Shown one piece after another: positions 53,341-63,407 of a stretch of 64,000 bases of DNA; position 1 is the first letter of the stretch, and each line of letters opens with the position of its first letter. The notes under the pieces were generated by a model. It was not told the origin of the DNA. It saw only the letters and a list, made by a program, of their open reading frames with translations, and made no database searches. The position numbers and the translations under genes are program-made. The stretch comes from Bavariicoccus seileri WCC 4188. GTDB taxonomy: Bacteria; Bacillota; Bacilli; Lactobacillales; Aerococcaceae. Where the stretch lies: the NCBI RefSeq assembly GCF_000421665.1, contig NZ_ATXL01000003.1, forward strand, positions 1-64,000. Reading direction: 5' to 3'.

Positions 53341-53425
53341 GATTATTCTCATATTTTTCATAATTTCAACAAATTTGTGAATAATATGGGCATAATGGGA
53401 GAAATTAAGAGCGCACACTCTATTA

Positions 53426-54382
53426 TTATTTCACAAATTGCTTTAGGTGTTCACGATAAGTTGTTATCTCTGGTTCATTGCCCCAGACAAAATGTCCTGG
53501 TTTTATTTCAACAAATGCTGGTTTATCCACTGAATAATCATGTATTGTATCATCATATACCACTAGTTTCTTATCCTTTTCTATTTCAGGATCTGGAACT
53601 GGTACAGCAGATAGCAGCGATTTGGTATATGGATGTATTGGTTCGATAAAGAGTTCTTCTGCTGGCGCTAACTCCACAATGACACCACGATGGATAACAG
53701 CAATACGGTCAGAAATAAAACGCACCACAGATAAATCATGTGCGATGAACAAATAAGTTAAATCCTTCTCTGCTTGCATCCGTTTCAATAGGTTTAGGAC
53801 TTGTGCTCTGATTGACACATCAAGTGCAGAAATAGGCTCATCAGCTATCACTAGTTTTGGATCCATTACGAGTGCTCGAGCAATACCAATCCGTTGTCGT
53901 TGACCACCTGAGAATTCATGGGGATATCTGGTTAAGTGTTCCGATAATAACCCCACCTCTGAAATGATTTTTTCGACTTTTTGATGACGATCCTCATTGT
54001 TCTTAAACAAATGAAAATTGTATAACCCCTCTGAAACGATATAATCGACCGTTGAGCGTTCATTCAATGACGCCGACGGATCCTGAAATATCATTTGGAT
54101 ATTCTTGATAACATAGTGATCATCTTTCCGCGAAAGTCTCTTGTTGATTTTCTTACCTTCAAATAAGATATCGCCATCAGTCGTTTCATTAATCCTAACA
54201 ATGGCACGACCAATCGTTGTTTTTCCCGATCCTGACTCACCAACAAGTGCTAGTGTCTCACCTCTATGGATATCAAAGCTGACATGATCGACCGCAACGA
54301 ATTTATTCTTACCTTCTCCAAATGTGATTTCAAGGTCTTTAACGGATAACAAAACTTCATTACTCATATTTCCTTCACTCAT
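53426..54382 (-). CDS. oppF: Oligopeptide ABC transporter ATPase OppF
   Basis: One of two ATPases of the Opp importer, 318 residues. Walker A is [13 protein letters not shown], signature [14 protein letters not shown], Walker [14 protein letters not shown], and the Opp-type C-terminal extension begins near 235 ([14 protein letters not shown]). The ATG at 54382 has GGAGGTGG at 6-7 nt and overlaps the oppD stop by 8 nt; the ORF extension upstream is not supported. The OppD/OppF iron-sulfur Cys residues found in some homologs are not evident. Confidence 0.95.
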   Translation of the reverse strand: MSEGNMSNEVLLSVKDLEITFGEGKNKFVAVDHVSFDIHRGETLALVGESGSGKTTIGRAIVRINETTDGDILFEGKKINKRLSRKDDHYVIKNIQMIFQDPSASLNERSTVDYIVSEGLYNFHLFKNNEDRHQKVEKIISEVGLLSEHLTRYPHEFSGGQRQRIGIARALVMDPKLVIADEPISALDVSIRAQVLNLLKRMQAEKDLTYLFIAHDLSVVRFISDRIAVIHRGVIVELAPAEELFIEPIHPYTKSLLSAVPVPDPEIEKDKKLVVYDDTIHDYSVDKPAFVEIKPGHFVWGNEPEITTYREHLKQFVK

Positions 54383-55472
54383 GGGTGGCCACCTCCTCTT
54401 CATTACCATATCCGGTTCTATGAACCAAATTCTCCATTTTTTGATGAAGATTCCGAATCGCTTCTGGTATTTCCGTTTTTGGCGCTCTTGGATCTAATAG
54501 CCAGGTTTTAGCGGCATGTGTCTCACTGATTTTGAAAAACGGAGGCTCTTCTTCAAAATCAATTTTCATCGCATACGGATTTCGAGGCGCAAATGCATCT
54601 CCAACGATATCTTTATATAAAGATGGAGGCGCTCCTGGTATCATATACAACTCTTCTCCTTTAGTTCCTAATTGTGGTAAAGAGGATAACAGACTCCACG
54701 TATACGGGTGTTTGGAATCAAAAAAGATCTCATCAACCTTCCCATACTCTACGATTTGGCCAGCATACATAACAGCAACCTTATCAGCAACAGAGGCTAC
54801 GACCCCTAAATCGTGAGTAATATAAATCGTTGTGAAGCCATACTCCTCTTGAAGACTTTTGATAAGATTTAGTATTTGAGCTTGTATCGTCACGTCAAGT
54901 GCAGTAGTGGGTTCATCACAGATCAGTATTTTTGGTCGACAAGCTAACGCAATAGCAATGACAATCCGTTGTCTCATCCCACCTGAATACTGGAATGGGT
55001 ATTCATTGAATCTCCTCTTAGCATCTACGATACCTGTTCTTTCCATGAGTTCAATCGCAATCTTTTTGGCTTCACTTCCAGATTTTTTTTGATGCTTGAT
55101 GATAACTTCTGTAATTTGTGACCCTATGGTCCGAATAGGATTTAAGGAGGTCATTGGGTCTTGAAATACTGTTGCGATTTCAACCCCACGAATTGCTTCC
55201 CAGCCACGGTCAGACGAAATATCTAATAAGTTTTTCCCGTTGTAAAGAATTTCGCCATCTGACAAAAATCCATTAGCTTCTAACATTCCTGTAAATGTTT
55301 TAGTTAATACCGATTTTCCAGACCCTGATTCGCCAACAATAGCTAAGGTCTCTTTATCATATAGATCAAGAGAAACATTCCGAATGGCAGATAGTATACG
55401 GTCCCGTACTTTAAATTTTACCGAAACATTCTTGACTGACAGAATCAACTTTTTTTCTTTTATTTCATTCAT
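54375..55472 (-). CDS. oppD: Oligopeptide ABC transporter ATPase OppD
   Basis: The partner ATPase of OppF, 365 residues. Walker A is [13 protein letters not shown]-loop [12 protein letters not shown], signature [14 protein letters not shown], Walker [15 protein letters not shown]. The C-terminal oligopeptide-transporter extension carries [12 protein letters not shown] and [27 protein letters not shown] precedes the ATG. It lies 9 nt after oppC. Confidence 0.95.
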   Translation of the reverse strand: MNEIKEKKLILSVKNVSVKFKVRDRILSAIRNVSLDLYDKETLAIVGESGSGKSVLTKTFTGMLEANGFLSDGEILYNGKNLLDISSDRGWEAIRGVEIATVFQDPMTSLNPIRTIGSQITEVIIKHQKKSGSEAKKIAIELMERTGIVDAKRRFNEYPFQYSGGMRQRIVIAIALACRPKILICDEPTTALDVTIQAQILNLIKSLQEEYGFTTIYITHDLGVVASVADKVAVMYAGQIVEYGKVDEIFFDSKHPYTWSLLSSLPQLGTKGEELYMIPGAPPSLYKDIVGDAFAPRNPYAMKIDFEEEPPFFKISETHAAKTWLLDPRAPKTEIPEAIRNLHQKMENLVHRTGYGNEEEVATHE

Positions 55473-55481
55473 CTCATTACC

Positions 55482-56411
55482 TCACATATGGGTTCTAGGG
55501 TCTGATGCATCAGCTAGGGTTTGTCCAACGATGTAAAGAGAGATCGTTACAATGGCTAAAACTAATACAGGGATCCAGAATAAGTAGGGATAGTTGCTCA
55601 TATTGACGGTGTATTTAGAGATCAATCTCCCAAGAGAGGGTACATTTGTGCTTAACCCAACTCCTAAGAATGATAAGAAAACTTCATATGAGATAAAGCC
55701 CGGCAAACTACGAGAGACATCCGTCACAATGACTGAGATCAAATAAGGTAAAATATTCTTCAAAATAAGGCGGTGAAGAGGTGTCCCTAAGCATCTAGAA
55801 GCCAAATTAAATTCTCGATCTCTGAGTATCATGACTTGGACCCGAATAAAATGTGCTGTTCCTAACCAACTGGTTGCGCACATGGCCAATAACAGATTCC
55901 AAAAACCTGCACCAAAGGCATACGAGAGAACAATGACAATCAGTAATGTTGGGACATTGGAAATCACATTATAAACCTCGATCATAAAACGATCGACCTT
56001 TTTAGAGCTTCCCCAAATAGCGCCGACTATAACTCCGACAACGGTTGTAATAATTGTTGCAATCAACCCAATGGAGATAGACGTTCTAGCGCCTGCCCAA
56101 ACAGCATCAAATAAGGAGTGACCATTAGCATCTGTCCCGAACCAGTTTTCAAGTGAGGGCCAATTATAGCGTTTAGAGAAATCATTGATCCCATCAACAT
56201 CCATGAAGTCGTACTGGCTAAATAACGGTTGGATAAATGAAAAACCCAGCACAATGACTAAAACGATCAACATCAGGATAGCAATTTTATTGCTAAAAAA
56301 TTTTCTGCTCACCGATTTCCAATACGAATAACGTGGTGCATCTATTTTTTCAGCAACTAATGTATCTAATTTAACAAACTCGAACTGATTTGCTTCGCTT
56401 TTTTCTACCAT
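55482..56411 (-). CDS. oppC: Oligopeptide ABC transporter permease OppC
   Basis: A 309-residue permease with a cytosolic N-terminus, helix 1 at about 40-62 and the binding-protein-dependent transport domain. The EAA-type loop contains [27 protein letters not shown] precedes the ATG, and the gene starts one base after oppB ends. Confidence 0.94.
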   Translation of the reverse strand: MVEKSEANQFEFVKLDTLVAEKIDAPRYSYWKSVSRKFFSNKIAILMLIVLVIVLGFSFIQPLFSQYDFMDVDGINDFSKRYNWPSLENWFGTDANGHSLFDAVWAGARTSISIGLIATIITTVVGVIVGAIWGSSKKVDRFMIEVYNVISNVPTLLIVIVLSYAFGAGFWNLLLAMCATSWLGTAHFIRVQVMILRDREFNLASRCLGTPLHRLILKNILPYLISVIVTDVSRSLPGFISYEVFLSFLGVGLSTNVPSLGRLISKYTVNMSNYPYLFWIPVLVLAIVTISLYIVGQTLADASDPRTHM

Positions 56412-56412
56412 T

Positions 56413-57915
56413 CTAACGACCTCCTTTCGATGCAGATAAACTTATTCTTGGATCGATGATTGTTAGCATGATATCTCCAAGCAAAACAGACAAGATAGAA
56501 AGTGTCGTAAAGACAAACAATAAACCGATTACCATTGGGTTATTGTGAGCGATGATAGCATCTGGCAACATTTTCCCCATCCCAGGTACAGCGAATACTG
56601 TTTCAGTAATGGTAGCCCCTTGAATAGATAAAATAATTGTTCCAGGTATCCCACTTACTATAGGTATCATCGCATTTTTGAAGATATGTTTTTGCGATAT
56701 TTCTTTTTCCGACAATCCTTTAGCCTTCGCAAACTTAACATAGTCCGAAGACGATTGGTCAATCATAAACCGTCTGATCCAAATGATTAATCCGGAAATC
56801 GAAAGCAATCCTAAAATAGCTGTTGGCAATACGTATGACTTCAAATCTCCTGCCCCAAGTGTCGGGAACGAGTCAGGTAAGCCAAAGAAATGGCTACCGA
56901 TGAATCTGAAGAAGTAGATAAATGCCAAACTTGGGATCGAAATCAACACTGTTACTAAGCCGACTCCCATCCGATCAATCAATTTACCTTTATACCTTGC
57001 CATCACTACCGCTAAAGAAACCCCGATTGCATAAGCTAGCAAGACTGATATGATCCCTGTAATAACAGATATCTTGATCATCGAAGGGTCTTGATAATTA
57101 TCAGTGGATTTCACATAACTATCACTATAACGTTCCTTTTCCAAACGATCCATGGCGCTTGGTGATTTGTACTGTCTAGAGTAAATGTCTGCGGATGATT
57201 TCTCCGTTAGACCTGTATCAAAATGCACTGTTTTTTGTGCTGTTTTCCCTTGACCACTTGAAATGACATCCATCACAGGCCGACCACTGAACGTAGGGTA
57301 AGAAGTCCCTAGGTTCAGCGTCAGGATATTTTGATGAATAAACGGAAACGACGAGGTAAAGTAAATCAAATATTTATGTTTTGTGCCTGAACCTGTCAAT
57401 GTTAACCCAGCCGTTTTAGTATATTCTACCTTCACATAGCGTGGTAAATCTGGATTGCTTGGATCTTGGATTACCCACGGATGATCGACCTTGATCAAAT
57501 TCTTGTAAAAACGGCCCACTCGTTCAATCAATGGAATCTCTCTGGTTGCAAAATAGGCTTTAGAAACAGGGTATTGTCCCAATTTCCAACCTCTACCAGA
57601 CTTGCTAGAGGCCCATTCTTCAAAGGCATCATTATCCTCTCCAGCAATCAATTTGTCATACTCAGCTTTATCAGATGTTATATCAGATGCAATATCAGAA
57701 GTGGTGTAGTAATCAATATACCCCATCCGCTCATAAGTGTTATTTTCATAGTCAGTCCGTTCATCCGGGCTTCCTTTTAACCGGCTATAGACGGGATCGC
57801 TTTGAAAAATCGTATTGCGCGGTACCAACGAATAAATCATGACGTAGCCTATTGTGGTGACCAAGAATATACTGATTATAGATCTGATGACTCTATAAGT
57901 AATGTATTTCTTCAC
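56413..57915 (-). CDS. oppB: Oligopeptide ABC transporter permease OppB (long form)
   Basis: A 500-residue permease. Helix 1 is at about 10-30, then an unusually large external region of some 250 residues (about 35-280) precedes the transport domain (EAA loop [20 protein letters not shown]). Typical OppB is near 310 residues; the long form occurs in lactic acid bacteria. The start codon is GTG with CAGGAGGG upstream. A terminator between oppA and oppB probably lowers permease relative to binding protein. Confidence 0.92.
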   Translation of the reverse strand: MKKYITYRVIRSIISIFLVTTIGYVMIYSLVPRNTIFQSDPVYSRLKGSPDERTDYENNTYERMGYIDYYTTSDIASDITSDKAEYDKLIAGEDNDAFEEWASSKSGRGWKLGQYPVSKAYFATREIPLIERVGRFYKNLIKVDHPWVIQDPSNPDLPRYVKVEYTKTAGLTLTGSGTKHKYLIYFTSSFPFIHQNILTLNLGTSYPTFSGRPVMDVISSGQGKTAQKTVHFDTGLTEKSSADIYSRQYKSPSAMDRLEKERYSDSYVKSTDNYQDPSMIKISVITGIISVLLAYAIGVSLAVVMARYKGKLIDRMGVGLVTVLISIPSLAFIYFFRFIGSHFFGLPDSFPTLGAGDLKSYVLPTAILGLLSISGLIIWIRRFMIDQSSSDYVKFAKAKGLSEKEISQKHIFKNAMIPIVSGIPGTIILSIQGATITETVFAVPGMGKMLPDAIIAHNNPMVIGLLFVFTTLSILSVLLGDIMLTIIDPRISLSASKGGR

Positions 57916-57935
57916 GTTTTCCCTCCTGCTCCAAA

Positions 57936-57975
57936 AATAAAAAAGGGTTAGTTGAAATCTAACCCTTTTTTATCA
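57936..57975 (-). terminator. Intercistronic attenuator between oppA and oppB
   Basis: AAAAGGGTTAG-TTGAAAT-CTAACCCTTTT, 11-bp stem with A/T-runs on both sides, inside the opp operon. No new promoter is seen after it, so partial read-through likely sets the binding-protein to permease ratio. Confidence 0.85.
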
Positions 57976-58002
57976 CTTCTACACTTTTCCGTGGGTCAAA
58001 GA

Positions 58003-59991
58003 TTATTCTGCTGAACGGTCTTTATTCCACTTATCAAGGGCTTCATCATATTGATCTACCGTTACGACATCCTCTTGGATCTCGATGTACTTCAATTTGT
58101 CAGCCGCTATACCAGACCAGCTGTATGGTGCCGAGAATGGAACTACTTTTGTCACACGAGGTAATCCGCCACCTGCATAGATTGGAACTTGGATTGCATT
58201 GTTCAGTAACCAAGCTTCTGCCTTAGCATAAGCTTCATAACGAGCATCGTCGTCATCAGTTATACTATTAGCGGCATCCAACAATGCATCATATTCAGAA
58301 AATCCAAGCGCTTCTTTCGCTGGAGCAGAAACATCTTCTCCCTCAACCAACTCGCTACCATCTAAGCCTAGCGTTTGAAGCATATCACCTGTCTTAGAGT
58401 TATAGATATTCAAGTAAGTTGATGGGTCTTGGTAGTCAGGGCCCCAACCAGATGCCGTAGAGATATCGAAATCACTAGCCGAACCAGCTGTTGCATAATA
58501 GGTTGCTGCTAAGTAAGCGTCTTGGTTCAAAAGTTGAATATCAACGACAACATTATCTGCGCCGAGTGTTGATTCAATTGAATTCTTGATCGATTTTGCT
58601 GAGTTAACCCCAACCTCGCTCGTTTCAAGAACAGGGATATCTAAGTGGATCGGATAAGCCACATCATCAGCTTCTAATTCAGCTTTCGCTTTGTCCAAAT
58701 ATTCTTTTGCTTTGTCAGAATTATAGTATTCATCGTGACCATCAGACAAATCAATATCTGCCCAAGTATCACTATCTAAAGTTTGTAATTCTTTTTCGAT
58801 CGCTTTACCATAATCTTCTTCACCGATTTGAACAAACGTCGGCGGTACTAAGGTATTTCTGAGAGCCTCACTTGAGGTTTCTTCCCCAACACTTTGGGCA
58901 TTGTAGGCTGCACGATCAAAGGCAAACTCAAAGGCTAATCTAAAGTTACGGTTTAAGATTGCTTTTTGAGTGGAATCCTTTTCTTCATCAGTCGTTTTAC
59001 TGGTTGCTTCATATGCCCCACGTGATAAGTTGAAGGTTAAGTTATAAGTAGTACCATTTGTTTGTGAGAAAGTCACACCATCAGGGTAGGCTTCTGTTAC
59101 AGCACTATAGCCAGCTGAGTTAGGATAGACACGCGCAAGTGTCAAGTCACCATTTTGGAAGGAGGTAAATAGACCATCTGGATCACTGCCGTCATTGAAT
59201 GTATATTTAACGGCATCGATATGAACGTCATCAACACCCCAATAGGATTCATTCTTTTCATACTCGATCACAGACTTAGCTGTATTGTTGGTCAAAAGGA
59301 ATGCCCCATTATAAAGGATGGAATCAGCAGAAGCAGAACCGAAGTTTTCGCCTTGTGATTCTAAAAATTCAGCATTGACAGGGTACAAAATACCGTAAGT
59401 CGTTTTAGAATTCCAATAAGACTCTGGTGCATTCAAGGTATATTCGACCGTATAATCATCAACTGCTTTAACACCAACATCAGCGAAATCATCTGTTTTC
59501 CCTGAAACATAGTCTGCTAATCCTTTAATACTATTTGATACGATATAAAGAGTTTCAGATTCAATATCGGCCGCATGCTTCAACCCTGTTACGAAGTCAT
59601 CCGCTTTGACTTCAGCATATTCTGTTCCATCATTCGTTACCCATTTCACGCCTTTTCTAAGGTGATAGGTATAGGTTAATCCATCATCACTGACTTCCCA
59701 ATCTTCAGCTAAGGCTGGGATCAAATTACCAAGTGAATCATTTTCCAAGAGTCCATCGACAAAGTTCGTATAATGTACACTATTAGTGGCACGGCTAGAG
59801 AATGTATAATCTAACGACGCAATATCTGTCCCGTAAACGGTATTTAAGGTCGCACCTTCTACGACATTGGAGGCAGCTTCGTCGCTATCCCCTTTGGCAC
59901 CATCTTTATCTCCGTCTGAGGATGAACACCCCGCTAGAGCTATGGTCAACGCTAATAGCAATGTTGAATATTTCCATATAGCTTTACTCAA
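58003..59991 (-). CDS. oppA: Oligopeptide-binding lipoprotein OppA
   Basis: A 662-residue SBP family 5 protein. The lipobox is IALAGC with Cys22, followed by an Asp/Gly/Ser-rich linker. LAEDWEVSDDGLTYTYHLRK (about 90-110) is the family signature. It delivers peptides to OppBCDF. The start codon is TTG with GGAGGA upstream. It is the first gene of the operon, preceded by a leader of about 370 nt and a consensus promoter. Confidence 0.94.
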   Translation of the reverse strand: MSKAIWKYSTLLLALTIALAGCSSSDGDKDGAKGDSDEAASNVVEGATLNTVYGTDIASLDYTFSSRATNSVHYTNFVDGLLENDSLGNLIPALAEDWEVSDDGLTYTYHLRKGVKWVTNDGTEYAEVKADDFVTGLKHAADIESETLYIVSNSIKGLADYVSGKTDDFADVGVKAVDDYTVEYTLNAPESYWNSKTTYGILYPVNAEFLESQGENFGSASADSILYNGAFLLTNNTAKSVIEYEKNESYWGVDDVHIDAVKYTFNDGSDPDGLFTSFQNGDLTLARVYPNSAGYSAVTEAYPDGVTFSQTNGTTYNLTFNLSRGAYEATSKTTDEEKDSTQKAILNRNFRLAFEFAFDRAAYNAQSVGEETSSEALRNTLVPPTFVQIGEEDYGKAIEKELQTLDSDTWADIDLSDGHDEYYNSDKAKEYLDKAKAELEADDVAYPIHLDIPVLETSEVGVNSAKSIKNSIESTLGADNVVVDIQLLNQDAYLAATYYATAGSASDFDISTASGWGPDYQDPSTYLNIYNSKTGDMLQTLGLDGSELVEGEDVSAPAKEALGFSEYDALLDAANSITDDDDARYEAYAKAEAWLLNNAIQVPIYAGGGLPRVTKVVPFSAPYSWSGIAADKLKYIEIQEDVVTVDQYDEALDKWNKDRSAE

Positions 59992-60362
59992 AATATTATT
60001 CCTCCTTTATTCCACTTAGAGTCGCTTAGTTTTCTAATGACTTTCTTAATTCTATTGTTATAATTCCGGTAAGCTTCTTGTTAGCTAGTCACGCTTAGGA
60101 GTATTTTTGTCATGCGATACTCCAACTATTATTCCTATCCCCATCCTCTTTCATTCAGATTTACAGTCTGAAAGAGTACTTTTACTCTTCTAGACCAGTC
60201 CAGTTAGCTACCATTTAGCTACTACAACAGATGACCAAACGAGCACCCCAACAAAACTAAAATGCCATCGTGGCAGTATTCATTGAGGGTTTCACTGCAC
60301 GTTGACGTTCTCTAACGAGTCCATTAAATGCATCTGTGATTCTCTTTCACCAAACTAACTTG
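59992..60362 (-). promoter_or_regulatory. Long untranslated leader of oppA
   Basis: About 370 nt lie between the promoter and the start codon. Several stems are possible, including CTCTTTCA with TGAAAGAG (60148-60178) and ATGCCA-TCG-TGGCAT-type pairing near 60271-60286. I do not recognise a known riboswitch, and no ORF of note is present. Confidence 0.4.
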
Positions 60363-60368
60363 TTTATC

Positions 60369-60397
60369 ATTATATTGTCATTTATATTTAATGTCAA
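60369..60397 (-). promoter_or_regulatory. Consensus promoter of the opp operon
   Basis: The minus strand reads TTGACA, exactly 17 bp, TATAAT, both hexamers perfect. It is the strongest promoter seen in the window. Confidence 0.82.
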
Positions 60398-60522
60398 TGT
60401 TTTTTTAATAATCATTTTCATTTTTTGCCAGACGTTTTCATATTCTATAACATCGATATATCAATACACTTTCTAGTGACAGTTATATAACACGTCATGT
60501 TAGATTAACTATATTAATTGTT

Positions 60523-60545
60523 TATAGTATTTTATTAATACTATA
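60523..60545. repeat. Perfect AT-rich inverted repeat upstream of the opp promoter
   Basis: TATAGTATT-TTATT-AATACTATA, 9-bp arms and 5-nt centre, 125 bp upstream of the -35. It shares the 9-5-9 layout and outer TATAG with the structure at 19384-19406. It is a possible operator. The surrounding 60400-60620 is very AT-rich and empty of genes. Confidence 0.55.
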
Positions 60546-60617
60546 ACTGATGAATAACTTTGCTCTCATTATTCTTTAATTATTGGCTCATATTTGATTA
60601 GTTCTGGCAAGTAACAT

Positions 60618-60677
60618 ATAGCAAAAAGCACTAGATGGACCAACCAGACAGATGGCGTCCGCTAGGCTCTAGTGCTT
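60618..60677 (-). terminator. Terminator after the CPBP/uvrC transcript
   Basis: On the minus strand AAGCACTAGA pairs with TCTAGTGCTT over a long 32-nt loop and continues TTTGC. It is placed about 160 nt after the CPBP gene. Confidence 0.55.
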
Positions 60678-60834
60678 CTCTATTAATTTTTTCTTTTCTT
60701 TTATTTTTCTTTTACTTTTCATTTTGTGTTCTATTGTTTTTAGTGAGCTTTCTAATGAAATAGGATAGATTGGATAGACAGAATAGATCTTTTCAACAGT
60801 AACTTTAGCACTATCAGTAACAATAGCATTAGCA

Positions 60835-61500
60835 TTAGCCTTTCGAGGTCACCACCATAGCCGCCAAGGCGATGGCATTATTCACTACATGGAAGATAAT
60901 TGAAACAACTACGTTCTTCCTAAAATAAAAATAAAGAAAAACGATAGGAATTGCGATTGGGATATAGAGAACGACTGATAATGGATCAGTTGTCGTATGC
61001 ATAAATGAGAAAAACAGAACCGACACGATTCCCATCACCCACTGGACTAATCTGCTTTTGGTCCAGCCCAATAACACTTCTCTAAAAAATAGTTCCTCAG
61101 TGATAGGGGCGCTAGCGACAATCATTGTTGAGAATAACCATAAAGGAATGGTATTTAACATCCCCTCTAAAGCCACTTGGTTCTCACTCGTTTCAACGGA
61201 TACAAGCTGGGTTAATAGAGTTGTTAACACAATTCTAAATACAAACCCTGCAATGATTAATAGTGTGACTTTGACCCACTTATCTTCTAGATAGCGGTAG
61301 TCTCGACGAATGAGATCCCGGAATAAATAAACGCCTATCACTGCACTCGTCAATGATGAGATAATCGAAATAATCTCGAGATGTCGACCCAACGCTGCAT
61401 AATATTGGCTGATGATGCCCGCAACTATTGGAACAACTAGTAACCCAATCCAAAATACCACTGTGTACAGTAATCTTGTTCTCTTACTTACTCTCTCCAT
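60835..61500 (-). CDS. CPBP family intramembrane metalloprotease
   Basis: A 221-residue membrane protein with about seven helices. The Abi/CPBP motifs are APITEELFFREVLLG (EExxxR), FSFMHT and HVVNNAIAL, which build the zinc site within the membrane. Relatives process prenylated peptides or give bacteriocin self-immunity; the role here is open. Its ATG lies inside the end of uvrC (17-nt overlap) with AGAGG upstream, so it is coupled to uvrC. Confidence 0.9.
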   Translation of the reverse strand: MERVSKRTRLLYTVVFWIGLLVVPIVAGIISQYYAALGRHLEIISIISSLTSAVIGVYLFRDLIRRDYRYLEDKWVKVTLLIIAGFVFRIVLTTLLTQLVSVETSENQVALEGMLNTIPLWLFSTMIVASAPITEELFFREVLLGWTKSRLVQWVMGIVSVLFFSFMHTTTDPLSVVLYIPIAIPIVFLYFYFRKNVVVSIIFHVVNNAIALAAMVVTSKG

Positions 61501-63367
61501 GTCTGCCTCTTTTCTGAGAATTATTCGTTTGATATGCCATCTGCCGCTCTTTTATCGCAATCAATTCACGATTGGCTTTTTGTTCGATAAAGAAATCGAC
61601 CAATCGTTCACTGACTTTTTGGGAAATGCCGATTTTTTGAAAATCAGCTACAGTTGCATTTTCCATCGCTTCTCTCGTTTTATAGGTCTGATAAATTTTT
61701 TGCCTCGTTTTTGGACCAACGCCATCAATCTGATCCAATTGACTTTGAAATTCGCTCTTTGTTCTGACTTGACGGTGAAAAGTAATTGCAAAACGATGGA
61801 CTTCTTCCTGGATACGTTGGATTAATTGAAAAGCTGGACTAGTTGGTGGTAAATCTATTGGAACCAATGGATTACCAAACACTAAACGGGCTGTTTGGTG
61901 CTTGTCATTTTTGACCATTCCTGCTATTGGTAAATCCAGTCCTAACTCATCTTCTAACACTTCTTTAGCAGCTTTAACTTGAATTGGTCCTCCATCCATC
62001 ATAATCAAATCTGGTAATGGTTTTTCCTCTTTCAGTAGTCGACTGTAACGTCTTCTAATCACTTCTTGAGTTGTCTTGAATTCATTCGCGCCTTTAATCG
62101 TTTTAACATGATATTTTCGATAATCTTTTTTAGCGGGTTTTCCATCTTTAAAGACGACCATGGCACTCACTGGCGAGGTTCCCTGGATGTTGGAGTGGTC
62201 GAATGATTCAATCGTTTTGATATAGGGTAATTTCAAAGCTTCTGATAACTGTTCGATTGCTCCAACTGTCTTTAATTGTTTCCGATCTTCCATGCGAAAT
62301 TTCTCTGCTAGTGCCAAATGGCTATTTTGACTTGCTAAGTCTAATAAACGTTTTAAGCGTCCCCGTTTGGGTTGTCTAACCGTTACGCCCAGTGTTTCTG
62401 CAATCAAATCAGCATCTAAGGCTTCTGGAAGTAATATTTCCTTGGGTAATATATGATTTTCTTCTTGATAGAATTGGCCAATATAAGACGAAACTTCATC
62501 AGCCGGATCATCATAAAGAGGAAAGGATGCTGCTTCTCGCTTGATGACTGTTGACTGTCTCAATAAAAAGACTTGGATTGATACCCAACCACGCATGACA
62601 TCATAAGCAAAGACATCACGATCTTTATAGTCAAGAGACAAAATATTTTGTTGTTCGACAGTTTGCTCGATATGGCGGATCTGGTCTCTATATTCCGCGG
62701 CTTTTTCAAAATTAAGGTCGCTAGATGCATGAGCCATTTTTGCCGTCAACTCGTCTTTTACCTCTTTGACATCACCGTTCAAAAATCGTCTGATATGATC
62801 GATTTGAGTTGCGTATTCCTCTTGACTAACGTCATGATCGCAACAGCCAATACACTGACCGATATGATAATAAAAACAAGCTCTCTTTTCATTCTTTGGA
62901 CAGCGTCTCAAGGGATAAATCTTTTGAATAAACTGTCGGGTGTCATTGGCAGCATAGACGTTGGGATATGGACCAAAATATAAGCCACCATCCTTTTTGA
63001 CCGTACTCGTGATCACTAATTGCGGATCTTTCTCCTTAGTGATCTTAAGATAAGGATACATCGTTCCTTCCTTAAGTCGAATATTATATCTCGGTTGATA
63101 CTTTTGAATCAGGCTAATCTCTAATAAAAGAGCCTCTTTGTTGGAGTTGGTCACAATTGTCTCAAAGGTATAGATCTCTTCTACTAGTAAGGCTGTTTTC
63201 CCAGTATGAGAACTTCTAAAATAGGAGCGTACTCGGTTCTTTAAATTCTTTGCTTTTCCAATGTAAATGATGGTGTTTTTTTCGTTCTTCATCAAATAAC
63301 AGCCAGGAAGATCAGGCAATAATGCCAGTTTCTCATTCAACCATTCTTTATTATTATAAACAGGCAT
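61484..63367 (-). CDS. uvrC: Excinuclease ABC subunit C
   Basis: The dual-incision endonuclease of nucleotide excision repair, 627 residues. The GIY-YIG domain (about 13-95) has GCYLMKNEKNTIIYIGKAKN. A Cys cluster (RRCPKNEKRACFYYHIGQCIGCC) follows. The UVR domain spans about 195-230 for UvrB binding. The RNase H-like domain has SFDHSNIQGTSPVSAMVVF and PDLIMMDGGPIQVKAA. A C-terminal helix-hairpin-helix begins near 555. AAAGGAG precedes the ATG. Confidence 0.97.
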   Translation of the reverse strand: MPVYNNKEWLNEKLALLPDLPGCYLMKNEKNTIIYIGKAKNLKNRVRSYFRSSHTGKTALLVEEIYTFETIVTNSNKEALLLEISLIQKYQPRYNIRLKEGTMYPYLKITKEKDPQLVITSTVKKDGGLYFGPYPNVYAANDTRQFIQKIYPLRRCPKNEKRACFYYHIGQCIGCCDHDVSQEEYATQIDHIRRFLNGDVKEVKDELTAKMAHASSDLNFEKAAEYRDQIRHIEQTVEQQNILSLDYKDRDVFAYDVMRGWVSIQVFLLRQSTVIKREAASFPLYDDPADEVSSYIGQFYQEENHILPKEILLPEALDADLIAETLGVTVRQPKRGRLKRLLDLASQNSHLALAEKFRMEDRKQLKTVGAIEQLSEALKLPYIKTIESFDHSNIQGTSPVSAMVVFKDGKPAKKDYRKYHVKTIKGANEFKTTQEVIRRRYSRLLKEEKPLPDLIMMDGGPIQVKAAKEVLEDELGLDLPIAGMVKNDKHQTARLVFGNPLVPIDLPPTSPAFQLIQRIQEEVHRFAITFHRQVRTKSEFQSQLDQIDGVGPKTRQKIYQTYKTREAMENATVADFQKIGISQKVSERLVDFFIEQKANRELIAIKERQMAYQTNNSQKRGRHGESK

Positions 63368-63407
63368 TTTGACTCCTTTCTGACGTTTGACGCGTCCTTA
63401 CAATTTC

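Noticed and set aside
59992-60362. T-box or other known riboswitch in the oppA leader
   Set aside because: A GGTAGC-type sequence near 60205-60215 vaguely recalls a T-box, but the conserved core and a terminator are missing.
62648-62983. 111-codon plus-strand open frame
   Set aside because: Antisense to uvrC, which is intact with all domains.
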